Shown here: positions 34,196 to 46,122 of the stretch, piece by piece
How the letters are laid out: each line of letters opens with the position of its first letter
How positions within the stretch are numbered: position 1 is the stretch's first letter
From: Dacryopinax spathularia
Taxonomy: Eukaryota > Basidiomycota > Dacrymycetes > Dacrymycetales > Dacrymycetaceae
Assembly (NCBI GenBank): GCA_037974965.1
Contig: JBBPFI010000003.1
Coordinates: forward strand, 2,418,001 to 2,482,000
Reading direction: 5' to 3'
DNA length: 64,000 bases
Notes under the pieces: generated by a model
Databases searched by the model: none
What the model was told of the DNA's origin: nothing
The model's input: the letters and a program-made list of their open reading frames with translations, nothing else
Made by a program: the position numbers and the translations under genes

Positions 34196-36645
34196 TTACA
34201 TCTTTACACCATCGTCTTCTTCTTCAGAGGCGCCAGAGAAGCGCAGCTCATAACAGTCAAAACCGTCATGCATCTCGCTCTGGCACGCCGTGCATATTCG
34301 CGCGCGGCAGTTCGGGCACTGGAGGACGTCGCCGTCGTCGTCGCTTCCAGAGCGGTAGAGTGTCCAGCAGTCGGGCGTGGGACACCATGCGAAGTGGGTC
34401 GGACGCGACCGGATATGATCGAGGAAAGCAGATTCTAAGAGAGCGTCGAATTCCGATTCGTCGGGGAGGGCGAGTCGGACGAGCGAGATTGGTAACATCC
34501 CGCGGCAGGAGCGAGCGGGACAATTAAGCGGTAAGGCCGCGTCCTGGATATAGCGTCGTAGGCAATCGTAACAGAATGTGTGTCCGCACGAAGAGGAGCG
34601 GAGCACGTTGTCGGTGATGGGACATGAGCAGATGTCGCATTGGTCGGATCGATCGATTTCAGATCGGGTCATGAAGATTGGGCCGGGAATCGTGGTGGGC
34701 TTCGTGCCTTGGGAAGCGAGGGCAACTTTGAGCTTCTCGGCAGCCAAGCGGGCGGACTCAGGGATGCCGTAGACAACGAGGGTGTTGCTGCGTTCGTCAA
34801 GCTGGATGGATGTATTGGTGTCTTTCTCTATCTGTGCCAAAAGGCCCTTTCCATCGACGGAGTTGGACCAAGAAACCAGAGACACCTTCTTGTGGGCATC
34901 GACGCGTACGCCAGTCAGCAAGCTGGCGACGGTCCTCATGGCGGCAAGGACATCCTGTCTATTCTTACCCTGAAGCCAAAGCGGCTCGTCAGGGCAGACA
35001 GGAATGCGAAGCCGGACCGTGTCCGCGACGGCCTTTTCGATCTTCTCCAACTCGACCTTGAAGCTGGACCAATGTCTAGGAAGGACGGTATATTTAGCGG
35101 TGTAAACTTGTTCGATGTTGAGTGCGCCATTGGCAAGGAAGTCGATCATCTGCCCCTGCAGATCCTGGATGATGGTATCGGAGGCGGATGCATCCTGACA
35201 TCGAGCATAGATGTAGATCTTGTTCTCCGTAGGTGAGGTCGGCAAGAGGTCAAACGATTCCAATTCGCCGACATCGGTCAACTTGGATCGCAGCTTCTCG
35301 ACAGCCTCGGAGATGTTAAATGTCGGATCGCCCAGCGAGAGACTGTTGGCCTTGGTAAGCTTTCGCAGCTCCTCCTGGGCCATGTCCGCGGGTAGTCCGG
35401 AAATAGTCGCGGCAAAATTACCGGCAAACGTATTACTCTTCGCGACCACTTTCCTTCCTCGGATGACTCGGCCGTCCAGCCGGTGCGCCTCTTTCTGGGC
35501 AACCCGGGCGGAGGGGTAGGTCGTATATGCGGTGCGGGTCGGCGCAGGGAAGGAAATAAGAAGGGTTGGATGATCGGATTTATTCGCCGGCATAGTCTGA
35601 GCATCGGTCGGAAGCTCGACTCGCTCCACGACCAGGCCAGCTCCAAGAGTGACGGTCGCTTCTCCACCACGGTCGGTAAGGAAAGTGCGGGTAATGCTGG
35701 ATTCTTCCATCTCCTCAGGCTCTTCAGCAACGACAGACGTGATGAGAGGTTTGTATCCAGCCGGGGCAACGTCATGGGGCATGTCCTCCACGCCAGGCGT
35801 CTCCGGCATAGGTGCATCTTCGCCCGTCTCGCTCGTGCCCGAGGATAACGCCGGCGGAGAAGCCGAGGACTCTGAGCCCTCGCCTTCTCCCTCTTCGGAA
35901 GTCTCCGACCCGGAGCGACGACGTGACTGTATGCGGTGTCATCCATCAGTATGTTGATCATTAGGTGAGGAAGGGCGCATATACGCACCATCAGGCTCGA
36001 TCCGTCCTTCAGGATAAGGCTCTCGAGCTGTACCAAGCTGAGACTGCGAGGTCGAGCTCTGTCGGCCTTGGGCAGGATCTGTTCGAGCTCGAGCTCGGGC
36101 TCTTCGTGCCTGAACGGGCAGCTGTCCTCCTTCTTGCATCGACCCGATAGCCAGAACTTGCATGTGACGTTCTGCTTCGTCCACCCCTCTGGCCTCGTCG
36201 TCCGTCCACGTTCGAGATCTTCGGCAGTGAGTCCTGCCTCGAGAGCAGCCGGGTCGTGCAGGAATGTGCATCTTTCGCCCCGTGTACACTTGCCCGCAAG
36301 GTAGAATGAACAATGGCGAGTACGGTGCTGGAGTTCTTTGTAGGACCTGAGGGAACCACGGGGCTCGTTCAGGCCCTGTCCATTTGCGGTGGAGGTGTTG
36401 GTGGGCGGGTAGAGCGAGGGGAAGTAGTCGGCCGCGTTGAAGAGCGAGAACGGGTTGGTGTCGTCGTGCGAGAAGCGACAGGCAGCGCCTTTAGTGCAGC
36501 GTCCTTGGGCGTGAAATACACAGATGTGGCGTTTAGCGTAGGATGGCTGAGTGGGGAGAGGGAGAGGCGGGTAGAGCGTGAACGAGTGCTGATGATGCTG
36601 GTGCTGCTGGTGCGGATTCGAGCCTGTTGTGGGGTCGGTGTGCAT
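34196..36645 (-). CDS. CCCH zinc-finger and RING/IBR protein (RBR-like, no visible RING2)
   Basis: Probable RNA-linked ubiquitin ligase or ligase-like protein. Two exons (36645-35989 and 35926-34196) give about 795 residues. Three CCCH fingers with exact C-x7-C-x5-C-x3-H spacing lie near residues 40-180 (CVFHAQGRCTKGAACRFSH, CSFYLAGKCTRGERCTFLH, CKFWLSGRCKKEDSCPFRH). An acidic Ser/Pro linker follows, then an RRM/KH-like central region (TISGLPADMAQEELRKL; LVVYGIPESARLAAEKL). The C-terminus has RING1 (CDIC...CGHTFCYDC...CPARSC) and a complete IBR (CPTPDC...CPNCRARICTACQSEMH...C). The protein stops about 20 residues later, after an acidic tail, so the catalytic RING2 of RBR ligases is missing. 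I found no RING2 in the 600 bases beyond the stop in any frame. Confidence 0.9.
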
Positions 36646-38482
36646 AATCTGGCTGGCCGGTGCTGCTGTGGTAGTCGAGAGGAGGGGGCAAGTAGGAGAG
36701 GAGGAGGAGGAGGAGGAGGGGACGTTCGATGAATGTGATGTCAGTTATTCGGTGAACCCGGGGGGAAGTGATGTCCGGGGGGAGATGGGGTGGGGGTTGT
36801 TGATGTGCGGTGCAATGCCCGTTACTCAGCTGGGCACGACTTTAGATGCGTTCTAGGATCGGAAGGAGAGCAGAAGGAGATGGGATGACGGTATTTCCTT
36901 CTTGACTCCGCCTTGTGTGGAAAGAGGGTTTCGTTACAGTGGACGTGGCAGGAGGGGACAATAAGGATACGGAGGCGAGAGAAGATGAAGGGGGGAGTAC
37001 GATGGGAACGATGAGATGGAGAAACGGATTGGGATTAGTGGAACGAAGCCGGTGCGGCCGACGTCGGCTTTGGGGGAATACGGGGCTGCTGCTAATGGGC
37101 GGAGGCACGTTGCAGGGGTGCTGTATGCTCGGCGGACAGCGTGCGTGCAACGCTCACGGGAACCGTCCAATGAGGGTAGGTACGCTAGGTATACACCTCC
37201 ATATATTCCTTCCCTTCGCCTTATTACCCGAACCCGAATCAGACTACAATCAACTTCGCTTTGTTCGTCCTAAACACCTCAACGCATGACCCGCACAGGA
37301 CTGCGAAGTGCGCAGAAACGAGACGCGTGCGGGAGTTGTGGGCGCGTCAGCAGGTTCATGGGAAGCAGCTTGCGCGGCTGCGATATAACTGCCAGCCAAA
37401 CCGCGAAGGTACCGCCTCACGATGCAACTGTCTCTCGTAATGAATTCCGGCTTGCTCAGCCTGTCCATACTGCCCCGCTGACGTCGCGACCGTATTCGTC
37501 TTTGTCCCATACTACTCTCCCTGGTTCGCACACGCATGGTGACTCCACTCTGGCTGGGCATGGGCCCAGACTAATAGCGAAGCGACTTATTACCATCCAG
37601 CTGACCTTTTCGAGGTGAACGAAGACACGGATGACCCGGCCGCTCAGACAATTCGGGCCGAAAATCTGAAATGCCGCGCTGTTCTGGGCTTTGGACGTGC
37701 GACTCTAATGGGGCACCCCTACCAAATCGAGGACGAATGTCATCATTCCATCCGGTGGGACGCTTACGCGAGACGGAAATACGTGTGGTTCCTCAGGTAC
37801 CCTTAAACGCTGTCAGCGATGACTCTCGGAGGTTCTCCGGGTGGAGAAACGGACGTTCCTGGCGGTACAATCCCCTAAGGTCGCGACCCTCGCTGCGTCG
37901 GGCAACGGTTCCGAGTGCCACATCGGCTCGGCGGGTTGACCGGGACGCAAGTGCACGGCCCTTAGTAGGGGAATGTTCGAGAAACATTGCCAGCTAACAA
38001 TAATGGTGGTTTCGTGGAAAACGACAATGGAAACGAGGATGGAGGATGCATATGCTGGGGGATGTGGAGGAACGTGTGCCGTCGATCGTCGATCGAACTG
38101 TTTCGGCGCGAACGTGCTGGCTGGGAATGGATGACCCGGCGGCTCGTCGGCGGAGTCATGCCTGTAACGCGACGCTCGATGCTCGCCCGAGCTTCTGGCG
38201 TTCCTATATTCATCGGTCTTCTTCCAACATTCTTGCATACTGATATAAAGCAGTCTGCTAATAGCCTTAACTATCACGAGCTAGGGGAAACGCTCTCCGC
38301 GATCAGACAATGCAATGTATGTATATTGTATGTGCAACAAAGTCTAATGGTACAGGCAACACTGGTACAGGAGTAGCCACAGAAAACAAGGTAATTATAA
38401 CGCAACGAATCCGAACCGTCCGCGACACTCTGAAAAGCCGAACCGATCAACCTCCATCCGGGCGCATCAGCACACCTTCCTT
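36646..38482. other. Gene-free stretch upstream of the CCCH-RING gene
   Basis: About 1.8 kb. The part nearest 36646 is a GGA/GAG-rich leader of the CCCH-RING gene (a (GGA)n run around 36697-36718). The rest has only short unrelated frames on both strands and holds nothing I can name. Confidence 0.35.
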
Positions 38483-39841
38483 CTAGGTGCAGCAACTAGC
38501 GCGCTGCCCCGCTAACCCCAACCTGACCCATCCACCCCTTTTCTTTGCGGCTTCGGCCTCTTCCTCGGAGGCTAGCGAGCGCCGGGCAACCTCCTCTTCC
38601 CGCAGGGTCATGACTTTGCGCGCGACGTATTCGAATACAGGGACGATGGTGGCTCGGTCTAGGGAGGAAGTGAAGAAAAGTGCCGGCTCGGGGATATCCT
38701 CCATCTCTTGCGGTGGTTCTCCGGTCAAGGGATCTGGGATTATATCCGTTGCGGGCGTATCCGCTTCTTCGGTCTCGGTCAAGGCGAACGGCGTGATTGT
38801 TGCTTCGGAGCTGGAGATGAACGATACCGCGTTTGTATCCTGACTGCTCGACGACTCGCCTCGTTTTCTGGCTGCAGCGACCTTGGGCGGCGTGGCGGGC
38901 GGTGTGGGAGTATTGACTCGGCCTAATTCTCCTTCCAGTCGGTCAAACAGGCTCGAGCTGGGTGTATGATAGATGGTGGGATGGGTCGCGATGCTGGTGA
39001 GTGTGCCGACTGTACCGACTGTAGCACTCGTATTCAGAAGGTGTCGCGATGTCGAGGCTGAGCGCAAGAAGTGGGCCTGCGAGGCCGAGGGGGTTGGAAT
39101 AGGGGCGGAAGGGCGACGAACGGGAATGGGCTGCGGTGGAGGAGTGCCTTCATGTGGTGGAGATGGTGATGGGGACAGCTGAAGGGCCGGTGACGCAAAC
39201 TTTGGCGGTGTTGGTAACGCAGGTGCAATGGAAGGCGGAGACGCAAGCAATGGCGACGAGCGTCGGCGTTTCCTCCCACGTTGTTCCTGCTGCACCAGTT
39301 CTGGCAGCAGCTCATCCAGGAACTTTCGCGCTTCATCCTCCCCCACTCCTTCCCCAACCCGCTTCAGGTCCAGCTTGTTCCCCACAGCAACCACCACAGC
39401 GTGCTCGGTCCCCTCAACGGCACTGAACTCGTTCCACCATTTCGTCAGAGACTGGAGTGACTTCGGCTTCGTGCAATCGAACACCAGCACCACGGCGTCT
39501 GCACCTCGGAAGAAGGCGCGAGAGAGGGGAGCGAAGCGATCCTGTCCGGCAGTGTCCCAGAGCTGGAGGATGCAGGCTTCATGCGGCGGGAACGTCAAGG
39601 TGAGGCTGTGGAAGTCCAGCCCAACGGTGGCTCTGTAGGAGGGCGAGAAGCGCGATGTGGTGTACTGCGAAACGTTCAGTATGGTTGCTCTGCCTCATGA
39701 TACGCTCGCGTACCTGATTTCTGAGGCTTGTCTATGGACATCGGGCGAGATATCAGCATATATGCTACCAGTCATGTGAATGAGACGCACCTTGCCCACC
39801 CCGCACTCTCCAATGATGACAACCTTGATGGTTTGCATCAT
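38483..39841 (-). CDS. Rab7-like small GTPase with a long insert between G4 and G5
   Basis: Ras-superfamily GTPase, probably in late endosome/vacuole traffic. Exons: 39841-39791, an 18-nt exon 39731-39714 (TSLRNQ), and 39664-38483; about 416 residues against roughly 205 for Ypt7. Motifs: P-loop GECGVGKTSLRNQ, switch I ATVGLDFHS, switch II WDTAGQDRF, G4 GNKLDLK, then about 190 residues of Pro/Ser/Thr low complexity, then the G5-like TSSLDRATIVPVFEYVARKV. It ends in SCCT, a double-cysteine end suitable for geranylgeranylation. GTP-binding residues are all present, so it should be an active GTPase. Rab7 kinship rests on switch and tail resemblance only; another Rab class is possible. Confidence 0.88.
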
Positions 39842-41488
39842 CTTGCCGCCCGCGTGCGCTAGAGGGCTGGCGCTCTTCGCGCCTTGCCTTCCGATGGTCG
39901 CTGTCTAGGTCCAAGCAGGGCAAAGCGCAGTATGAAGGGGGATTATACGGCCTCGACGCCGTATGGCGCGAGGTTGCCGGGTCGCGGTATCCGGTCAGCA
40001 TTCATGTGGTGGCAATGCACTGTGCCGAACTGCCGAACATGAACTCCGCGCGAAGCATCAGAGGGAGTGAAACCCTATCAATGCTCTGTTTTGCTCTTCT
40101 TTCTTCACGCTCTCGTCGGCCAATGCAGCATGCTTTGTTCTTCAGACGGGACTGCGGATAGTCCGCAAATATCCGACTTGGCTCGAGCTAACACATCTTG
40201 CTTCGTGACCCTGTGCCTGTGCCGCCGTCCCGCCCAACCTGGAGCCCTGATTGCGTTGATGCGCGACTGCCAGCAACTCCACGGCATGCTATCATCTATG
40301 ACTCGCTGACGTAGAATCGTCTGCTTGACTGCAGGAAGCTGCTCCCTGGTTTCTTTAGCACTCGTTGCTATCCTTAGAGATCAAATGACGTTCGTCGAAC
40401 TGTTGCTGCCTCCTCTTGCCTCATCGCTATCACCGCGGTCTGCGTGGAAATTTCAGGCTCGCCGGCATGAAGGGTTGAACCACAACGGCAAGCCAGCGCA
40501 GCGTCATTCTATCTGTCATGCCGGGTCTTATCGGCGGCGTCACCCCGCAGGACTGGGACCGGCCAAGGTCCGACGATCATACGATACAATCCGAAGTCAC
40601 CCCATGCGGCTTGCTCGCTGTACACTCAGCCCTCGTAGCGGCGATACTGGTCTCTTTGCTGCTCCGTAGGGCCCGTCAGCGGATCTTCCGCCGGATCTAC
40701 TACAGGTCCGGGGATGAGCCTGTTCGTTTCCTCTCAGGGTGGATCCCACGGTTTTCCGCCGGCTAAGCGGGAACAGGAAGTCGTCAACGAGATAGACGCC
40801 AGATTGAGCTACGTCTGCTGAAGTCGTGCGAATAGTCAGGAGGGGAGGAAGGTACAACCATGGGGTGATATTATCTTGTCATGCAGGCTAATCTAACTCA
40901 GCGGAAAACTTCGCACTTGATATCACAGTGGGCGTGTTCCTGGGCGCATTTCCTTCTCAAATCTGCCTTTTGCGGCCGCCCGTGGAGCCCCATTTGGAAG
41001 CATGTCAACTCATGATGGCCGTCTCACGCCTACACTGCATCAGGGGCTTGTTGAGGTATGAATCACTTGGACGATTGCTTGCGCGAAGGCTGAATACGAT
41101 GCTATGTTTAGAATCCCCACGATGCCGGGCGTCGGCGAAAGGCTTTCAACACTCATACAAGGCTTGAGAAAGGGAAACGAATCACATGGCGTCATACTTG
41201 AAGGCAAAACCTCGGTTCGTCCTCCACGTCCGTCGTCATCTCCCACATTCCGCGGACAGCGTGCAAGCTGGCTGGTACAATCAAGTTCGGTTAGCGGGTC
41301 AAATCCGAAGCTCTTCGAGGTCTTTCGGGGAGTCCGTCAGGACCGGGACAGATCGGCCGCGACCCCACATTGTTATTTAAGTCCCCGCATCTGCCCCACG
41401 GGTTAGCCCGTTAAGCACCCATCTCGTCCTGCGAAGACCTTCGACTCCGGAAGTCCCTCGTCGCCCACTCACTTGAACACTTGACAAT
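39842..41488. promoter_or_regulatory. Divergent region between the Rab-like gene and sugar transporter 1
   Basis: About 1.65 kb without a gene. The part next to the transporter contains GTTATTTAAG and CCCCGC-type cores (about 41370-41400), compatible with a TATA-like element and CreA/Mig1-type sites, both inferred. The middle holds nothing recognisable. Confidence 0.35.
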
Positions 41489-43771
41489 ATGGCAGGAGGC
41501 GCCGCCATCAGCTCGGGCGGCACAACCGCACATGAACTACTCCATCACGAGGTATGGTGGAAGAACCCTCGTGAGTTTGTGTTTTGGTACTCCAGCTGCC
41601 ATCCGGTGACTGATTACAGTATAACAGGCCGCGTCAAACTCAACCTCTGGATTCTCCTACTGCTTATTACATCATATAGTAATGGCTACGACGGCTCCAT
41701 GATGAGTAAGACCCGTTACATAGCGCTTCACGCCAGTGCTTATATTTTTCTGTCCAGACGGCCTACAGATTCTGACTCAATGGCAGCAATCGTTCAATTA
41801 TCCAAACGGTATGTGGATCGTCCTTGTGTCGATAGGCTCTTATTCACATTGACAAGGCTCTATGCTGGGATTGCTCAACGCCATCCAAAATGTTGGTTCG
41901 CTGTGCGCGACCCCATTTGCGCCGTATGTGTCCGATGGTGTTGGTCGGCGATATGCTGTGATCTGGGGGGCATCTCTTATGGTAATCGGTGAGCTGATCT
42001 GACAGGGACTCTCGTTACATGAGCTAACCGTCGTCCAGGATGCGCAATACAGACAGCAGCCCAATCGGTCGGGTGAGTTACACTCCTTATCGGCCCCTTG
42101 CGGGAAGCGATACTGACAGATCATCGCGTAGGATGTTCATTGGCGCAAGGCGAGTTGGCGGTCCTGGCATATCTCGTGCGGAAATTAACTCCCAACCGCA
42201 GATTCCTCCTTGGCTTCGGACTAACCTTCGCGGCGAATGCCGCACCTATGCTGGTTTCGGAGCTGGCCTATCCCAATCAACGCGCTCAGCTCACTGTACG
42301 TACTCAAGGCGGTTTCTTTGTACCAGCTACATGACTCAGCGTATTACTAGAGCGCCTACAACTCACTGTGGTACTCCGGCTCTATCGTGGCAGCGTGGAC
42401 GACTTTCGGCACTTTCACCATGTCGGGTACTTCTTGGTCGTGGCGCATTCCCTCCGCCATTCAAGCTATTCCGTCGGTCCTTCAAGTCCTCTTCATGTGG
42501 TGGTGCCCCGAATCGCCCCGTTACCTTATGAGAAAGGGTCGGGAAGAAGAAGCACTCCACGTGCTCGCCTACTATCATGCACGCGGCAATGAGGTAGAAC
42601 TTGTTCAGTTATCAGCATAACGTATGCTCAATACCCTCTTGATCTAGAACGATCCGCTTGTCCAATTCGAATTCAACGAGATTCGTGAAGCGATCGAGCT
42701 CGATCAGCGCGTGGCCCGCCAAGTGGGTTGGAGGGACCTGTTCACAACTCCCGGGAATCTTCGTCGCCTACGCGTGTTCCTGGCTCTTGCCTTCTTCAGC
42801 CAGTGGGCCGGGAACGGGTTGGTTTCGTATTGTACGTCGAGTTTCGCAAAATCGCTCAACTACCAAATGCTGAAGCGTCTGGATCAGACCTGAACAAGGT
42901 TTTGAATACCATCGGTAAGACAATCCTTCTGTTTGCACGACAACCTCTGAACTTGTCTTTCAGGGATAACCAACGGCACTATCCAAAACCTGATCAACGG
43001 CATTCTTCAGATCTACAACCTCATAGTCTCCCTGGTTGCTTCGTCTCTTGTTGACAGAGCGGGTCGCCGTGTCGTAAGCATAAATGACATCTGAGTTTAT
43101 ATATCGCTCTAAACCTATCGCAGCTCTTCTTAACCAGCAATTGCGGCATTCTCGTATTCTTTGTTCTGCAAACAATCTGCACCGCACGGTACAACATCGA
43201 TGGCAGCAGCGCTGCCGGAAACGCCGTCGTGGCATTCATTTTCCTATTCTATGGCTTTTACGACTTGGCATACACCCCACTTATCGTGGCATACACGGTC
43301 GAAATCTTACCTTATCAACTTCGCGCCAAGGGATTCACTCTCTTCAACCTCATGATCTCGCTAGCCCTCATCTTCAATCAATATGTCAATCCCATCGCCC
43401 TGGACACAATTGGCTGGAAATACTGTGAGTAAACCCTCCGACCTGGTGAAAACAAAAGCTTAATGTCGTTCAGATATCGTTTACGACTGCTTCTTGGCCT
43501 TCCAGCTCGTATACATGTAAGACCCTCTGTGCATATCGGGAAGCTCCGCTCAATGACATTTAGCTGGCTGTTCCTCGTCGAAACCAAGAATCGCACTCTG
43601 GAAGAGACAGCTGCTCTTTTCGATGGAGAAAAGGAAGTGGCAAACCTTGCGGATCGTGCAGCGCACGACGCGCACCTCGATGCCCCGACGGCGGACTCGC
43701 CAGTTCCGGGATCCTCTTCTGCAGAAAAGCTCGATAAGACAGGGGAGGTCGCGATGGTAGAGATGGCGTAG
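41489..43771 (+). CDS. MFS sugar transporter 1 (intron-rich paralogue)
   Basis: Sugar:proton symporter of the major facilitator superfamily in the plasma membrane. Family marks: N-terminal WKNP and LNLWILLLLITSYSNGYDGS, the loop DGVGRRYAVIWGA, PESPRYLMRKGREEEA at the end of helix 6, AGRRVLFLTSN, and VETKNRTLEETAALFDG at the C-terminus. About 14 exons are joined by 13 introns, every junction matching the protein of the paralogue at 49230. One exon (42132-42149) is 18 nt, and the intron after it (42150-42201) has a GC donor. No exon shows a break, so the gene looks functional. Codon use is less biased than in the paralogue, suggesting lower expression. Similar in type to fungal lactose/hexose permeases; the substrate is unknown. 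Confidence 0.93.
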
Positions 43772-44115
43772 TTGCCTACAAGGCTACATCGCATATGTAC
43801 GTCTGTTTCTGTAACAGCTACGTATCCTCTTCTTGTTACGTGTTCTTTCGGACTCTCATTGGTTAGACAATGGCGACTACAATCGACTTTGTTCTTCTGC
43901 GTACGCACATGTGGTAGGAACAGGCCACAGTCCTCTTAGCAAACCTTTTCCAGGTTGTATGATCAACAAGCGAAGAGATATCGATTATGAAAGTGGCGTT
44001 GTCCCATTGACCTTCATGTTTAAATTTAAGTATCTGCCATGGCCTGCAACTACAGGTACGGTGCCAGAGCTCAAGTACCACTGGAATAAAACCCATGTTC
44101 CCGCGAACCCGCTGT
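43772..44115. other. Short spacer between convergent genes
   Basis: About 340 bases shared by the 3' ends of transporter 1 and the following minus-strand gene. No feature seen. Confidence 0.3.
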
Positions 44116-46122
44116 CTACGTGGACGAAGGTAACAGTTCGTCCAGTTGTGCTTCGGGATCATGCTTCATCGTAGCAGGAGACATGCAGGGGTACAAGAGG
44201 CATGTGACGTAGCTAAGCGAGATGTCGTTAGATACAGTTGCGTCAATCGCGCCATGACCGCTCCAAGGATCGGTTAGTGCTCGAGCGATGCTTGGGGTGG
44301 TGCAGTGAAGCTCTTCATCTCCGTTAGGACCGCTGACCAAGAATGCTGCATGGAAAAGCTCTGTCCTTTCTCGACGCAAAAGTCTCCGTGCTCTAAGAAG
44401 TGAAAAGGGGTCCAAGGCGTTCTCGAGACTTTGCTTCGCTGCGTCCAAAGAGTCCTCGGTTTGCGCTGCTTCGGGGAAGGGATCCCAACGTGGGTCTATC
44501 GGCTTCCGGACTGTCAGGTTGCCTATGCGAAGATCTTGCAAGGTATCACTGACAGCCAGCAAGCATTGGCGTGTGGATCGCCCTAGAGAGATAAGATCTG
44601 TGACCTCGTACAGCTTGGCGGCTATCTTGACCCAGATAGTACTCGGGAACAGCTGCTCTGTAGGCCTGTTCATGCGGAGGGAATGGAGAGGCATTGCGGA
44701 TTCTAGACTGATCGCCTTCCGAAGCATAAAGTGCGTGTTGGGCTGAGCCGACAGCCGTGCGATTGCGTTGATACCTGCCGTACTCGGAGTGAGCGCAAAA
44801 GGCGCAGGCAAAAATTGTAATATCGGCGATCGCTTGTATGTAATCCCCTCTTCCGTAATTTCGATGCGAAGGAAGACCACGTCACGAATAGAACAGAGAA
44901 ACCCGAAGATGGTACCCTTCTTGATCCGAGTGTCCAGCTTCTCTAGGCAAGCTTTAGCCTCTTGCTCGACGACTCCGGGCGATGAGAAGCCGGTTGTGAG
45001 CCAGAAGAATACATCCGCCCGAAGCCAGATAAGGGAGAGGAGATCACCCGGTGGGTCAAGGTCCCAGGATAGGTCAGGCGCAAAGAAGTGTCCCATCCAC
45101 TGGTAAGCGGCAATGCGAGCTTCTTCTGGTAGATCACGCCGCTCCTTGTAACTGTCAAGCCAATTGACGAAGTTCGCATCCTCGTGCCTAGATTTGCTCG
45201 AAAGGAAGGTCCCAATGATCGTTTGGAAAAGGACCTCGCGAGTAGCCTCCCTCTCCGTGATTCTTGAAGGCACGTTCAAAAGCTCATGAACCGGAAAGCA
45301 AGCGGATACTACTGGTAGCGTCATGCTATCCCCAGGCTCAAGAGCAAGGGGTGGCGTCAGGGCGCGGCCTGGATCCAGCGAAGGTGAACTGGCCAAATAA
45401 CGATATTCAAGGGGCGTAGTCGCGGAAAGAGCCCTATGTCCGTAGTGATCCACCGCCATCCCCCTCACGAAGACATCTTCAGGAGGCATGTGATCCAATC
45501 TGTACATGGGACAGTTGTTGACGATGAAAGCGAGGTTGTCGAGGTCAATCTCATAGATCCAGTCGATACCGGTGTTGTTGCGGTTGGGTCGCGTACGCGT
45601 GATGGTGTATCGCCCATCGTAGTCTTCGACGTCGTCGTCCTGTTCGTCTGCCAATCATTAGACGGGCAGATGGCCAAATGAGGAAAGCGTACCTGGCTTA
45701 TACTCCTCCAGCTCGAAGTCGTGAGCGCGTCTCATCTCGGCTAGCCAGACACGAAACTCGTCTGGATCCTTAGGGATATCCCGCAGGAGGTCAAACCCAA
45801 GCCCTTCAGGGTAAGCGTCATAGTGAACATAGAGGATGAACCACCACCCCTTATGGCGATAGACCCGCCATCCTCTGGTACCCATCTCGCGGCGACAATC
45901 TCGAAGGTAGACTGAGAGGAGGGAAGGAGCAACCCCATGCGCTGGCAGGTTATATACCCACGGGTGGAGCGTATTGACGCCAAGGATACAGTCACACACG
46001 GCCGGAAAGCAACGCTTTCCGACAGCAGCGCCTTGAGGTTCCCGCGTGTCTTCTGACCATAAAAGGCAAAAGCGCGTGGTCGACCACATGGCGACGAAGC
46101 TCCGTCGAGGTGGAGGAGTCAC
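44116..46122 (-). CDS. Uncharacterised fungal family protein
   Basis: Function unknown. The N-terminal block (LPAHGVAPSLLSVYLRDCRR, GWRVYRHKGWWFILYVHYD, YPEGLGFDLLRDIPKDP, EFRVWLAEMR) and the following WIYEIDLDNLAFIVNN / MYRLDHMPPED match, from memory, a widespread fungal family of hypothetical proteins in which a host-written phrase about a YPEGLG strand is typical. One intron (about 45650-45692) is removed between EEYKP and DEQDDDVEDYDGRY. A later segment (FPSTIWVKIAAKLYEVTDLI) faintly resembles an F-box helix pair. The start is uncertain: 46122 is the outermost ATG, but the true N-terminus may lie near 45960 or use a short upstream exon. It sits between two related sugar transporters without an obvious functional link. 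Confidence 0.72.

Noticed and set aside
35278-35928. Continuation of the CCCH exon in its own frame past the intron
   Set aside because: The conserved central and RING/IBR regions are in the other frame, reached through the intron 35927-35988; the unspliced continuation is an Arg/Pro-rich shadow.
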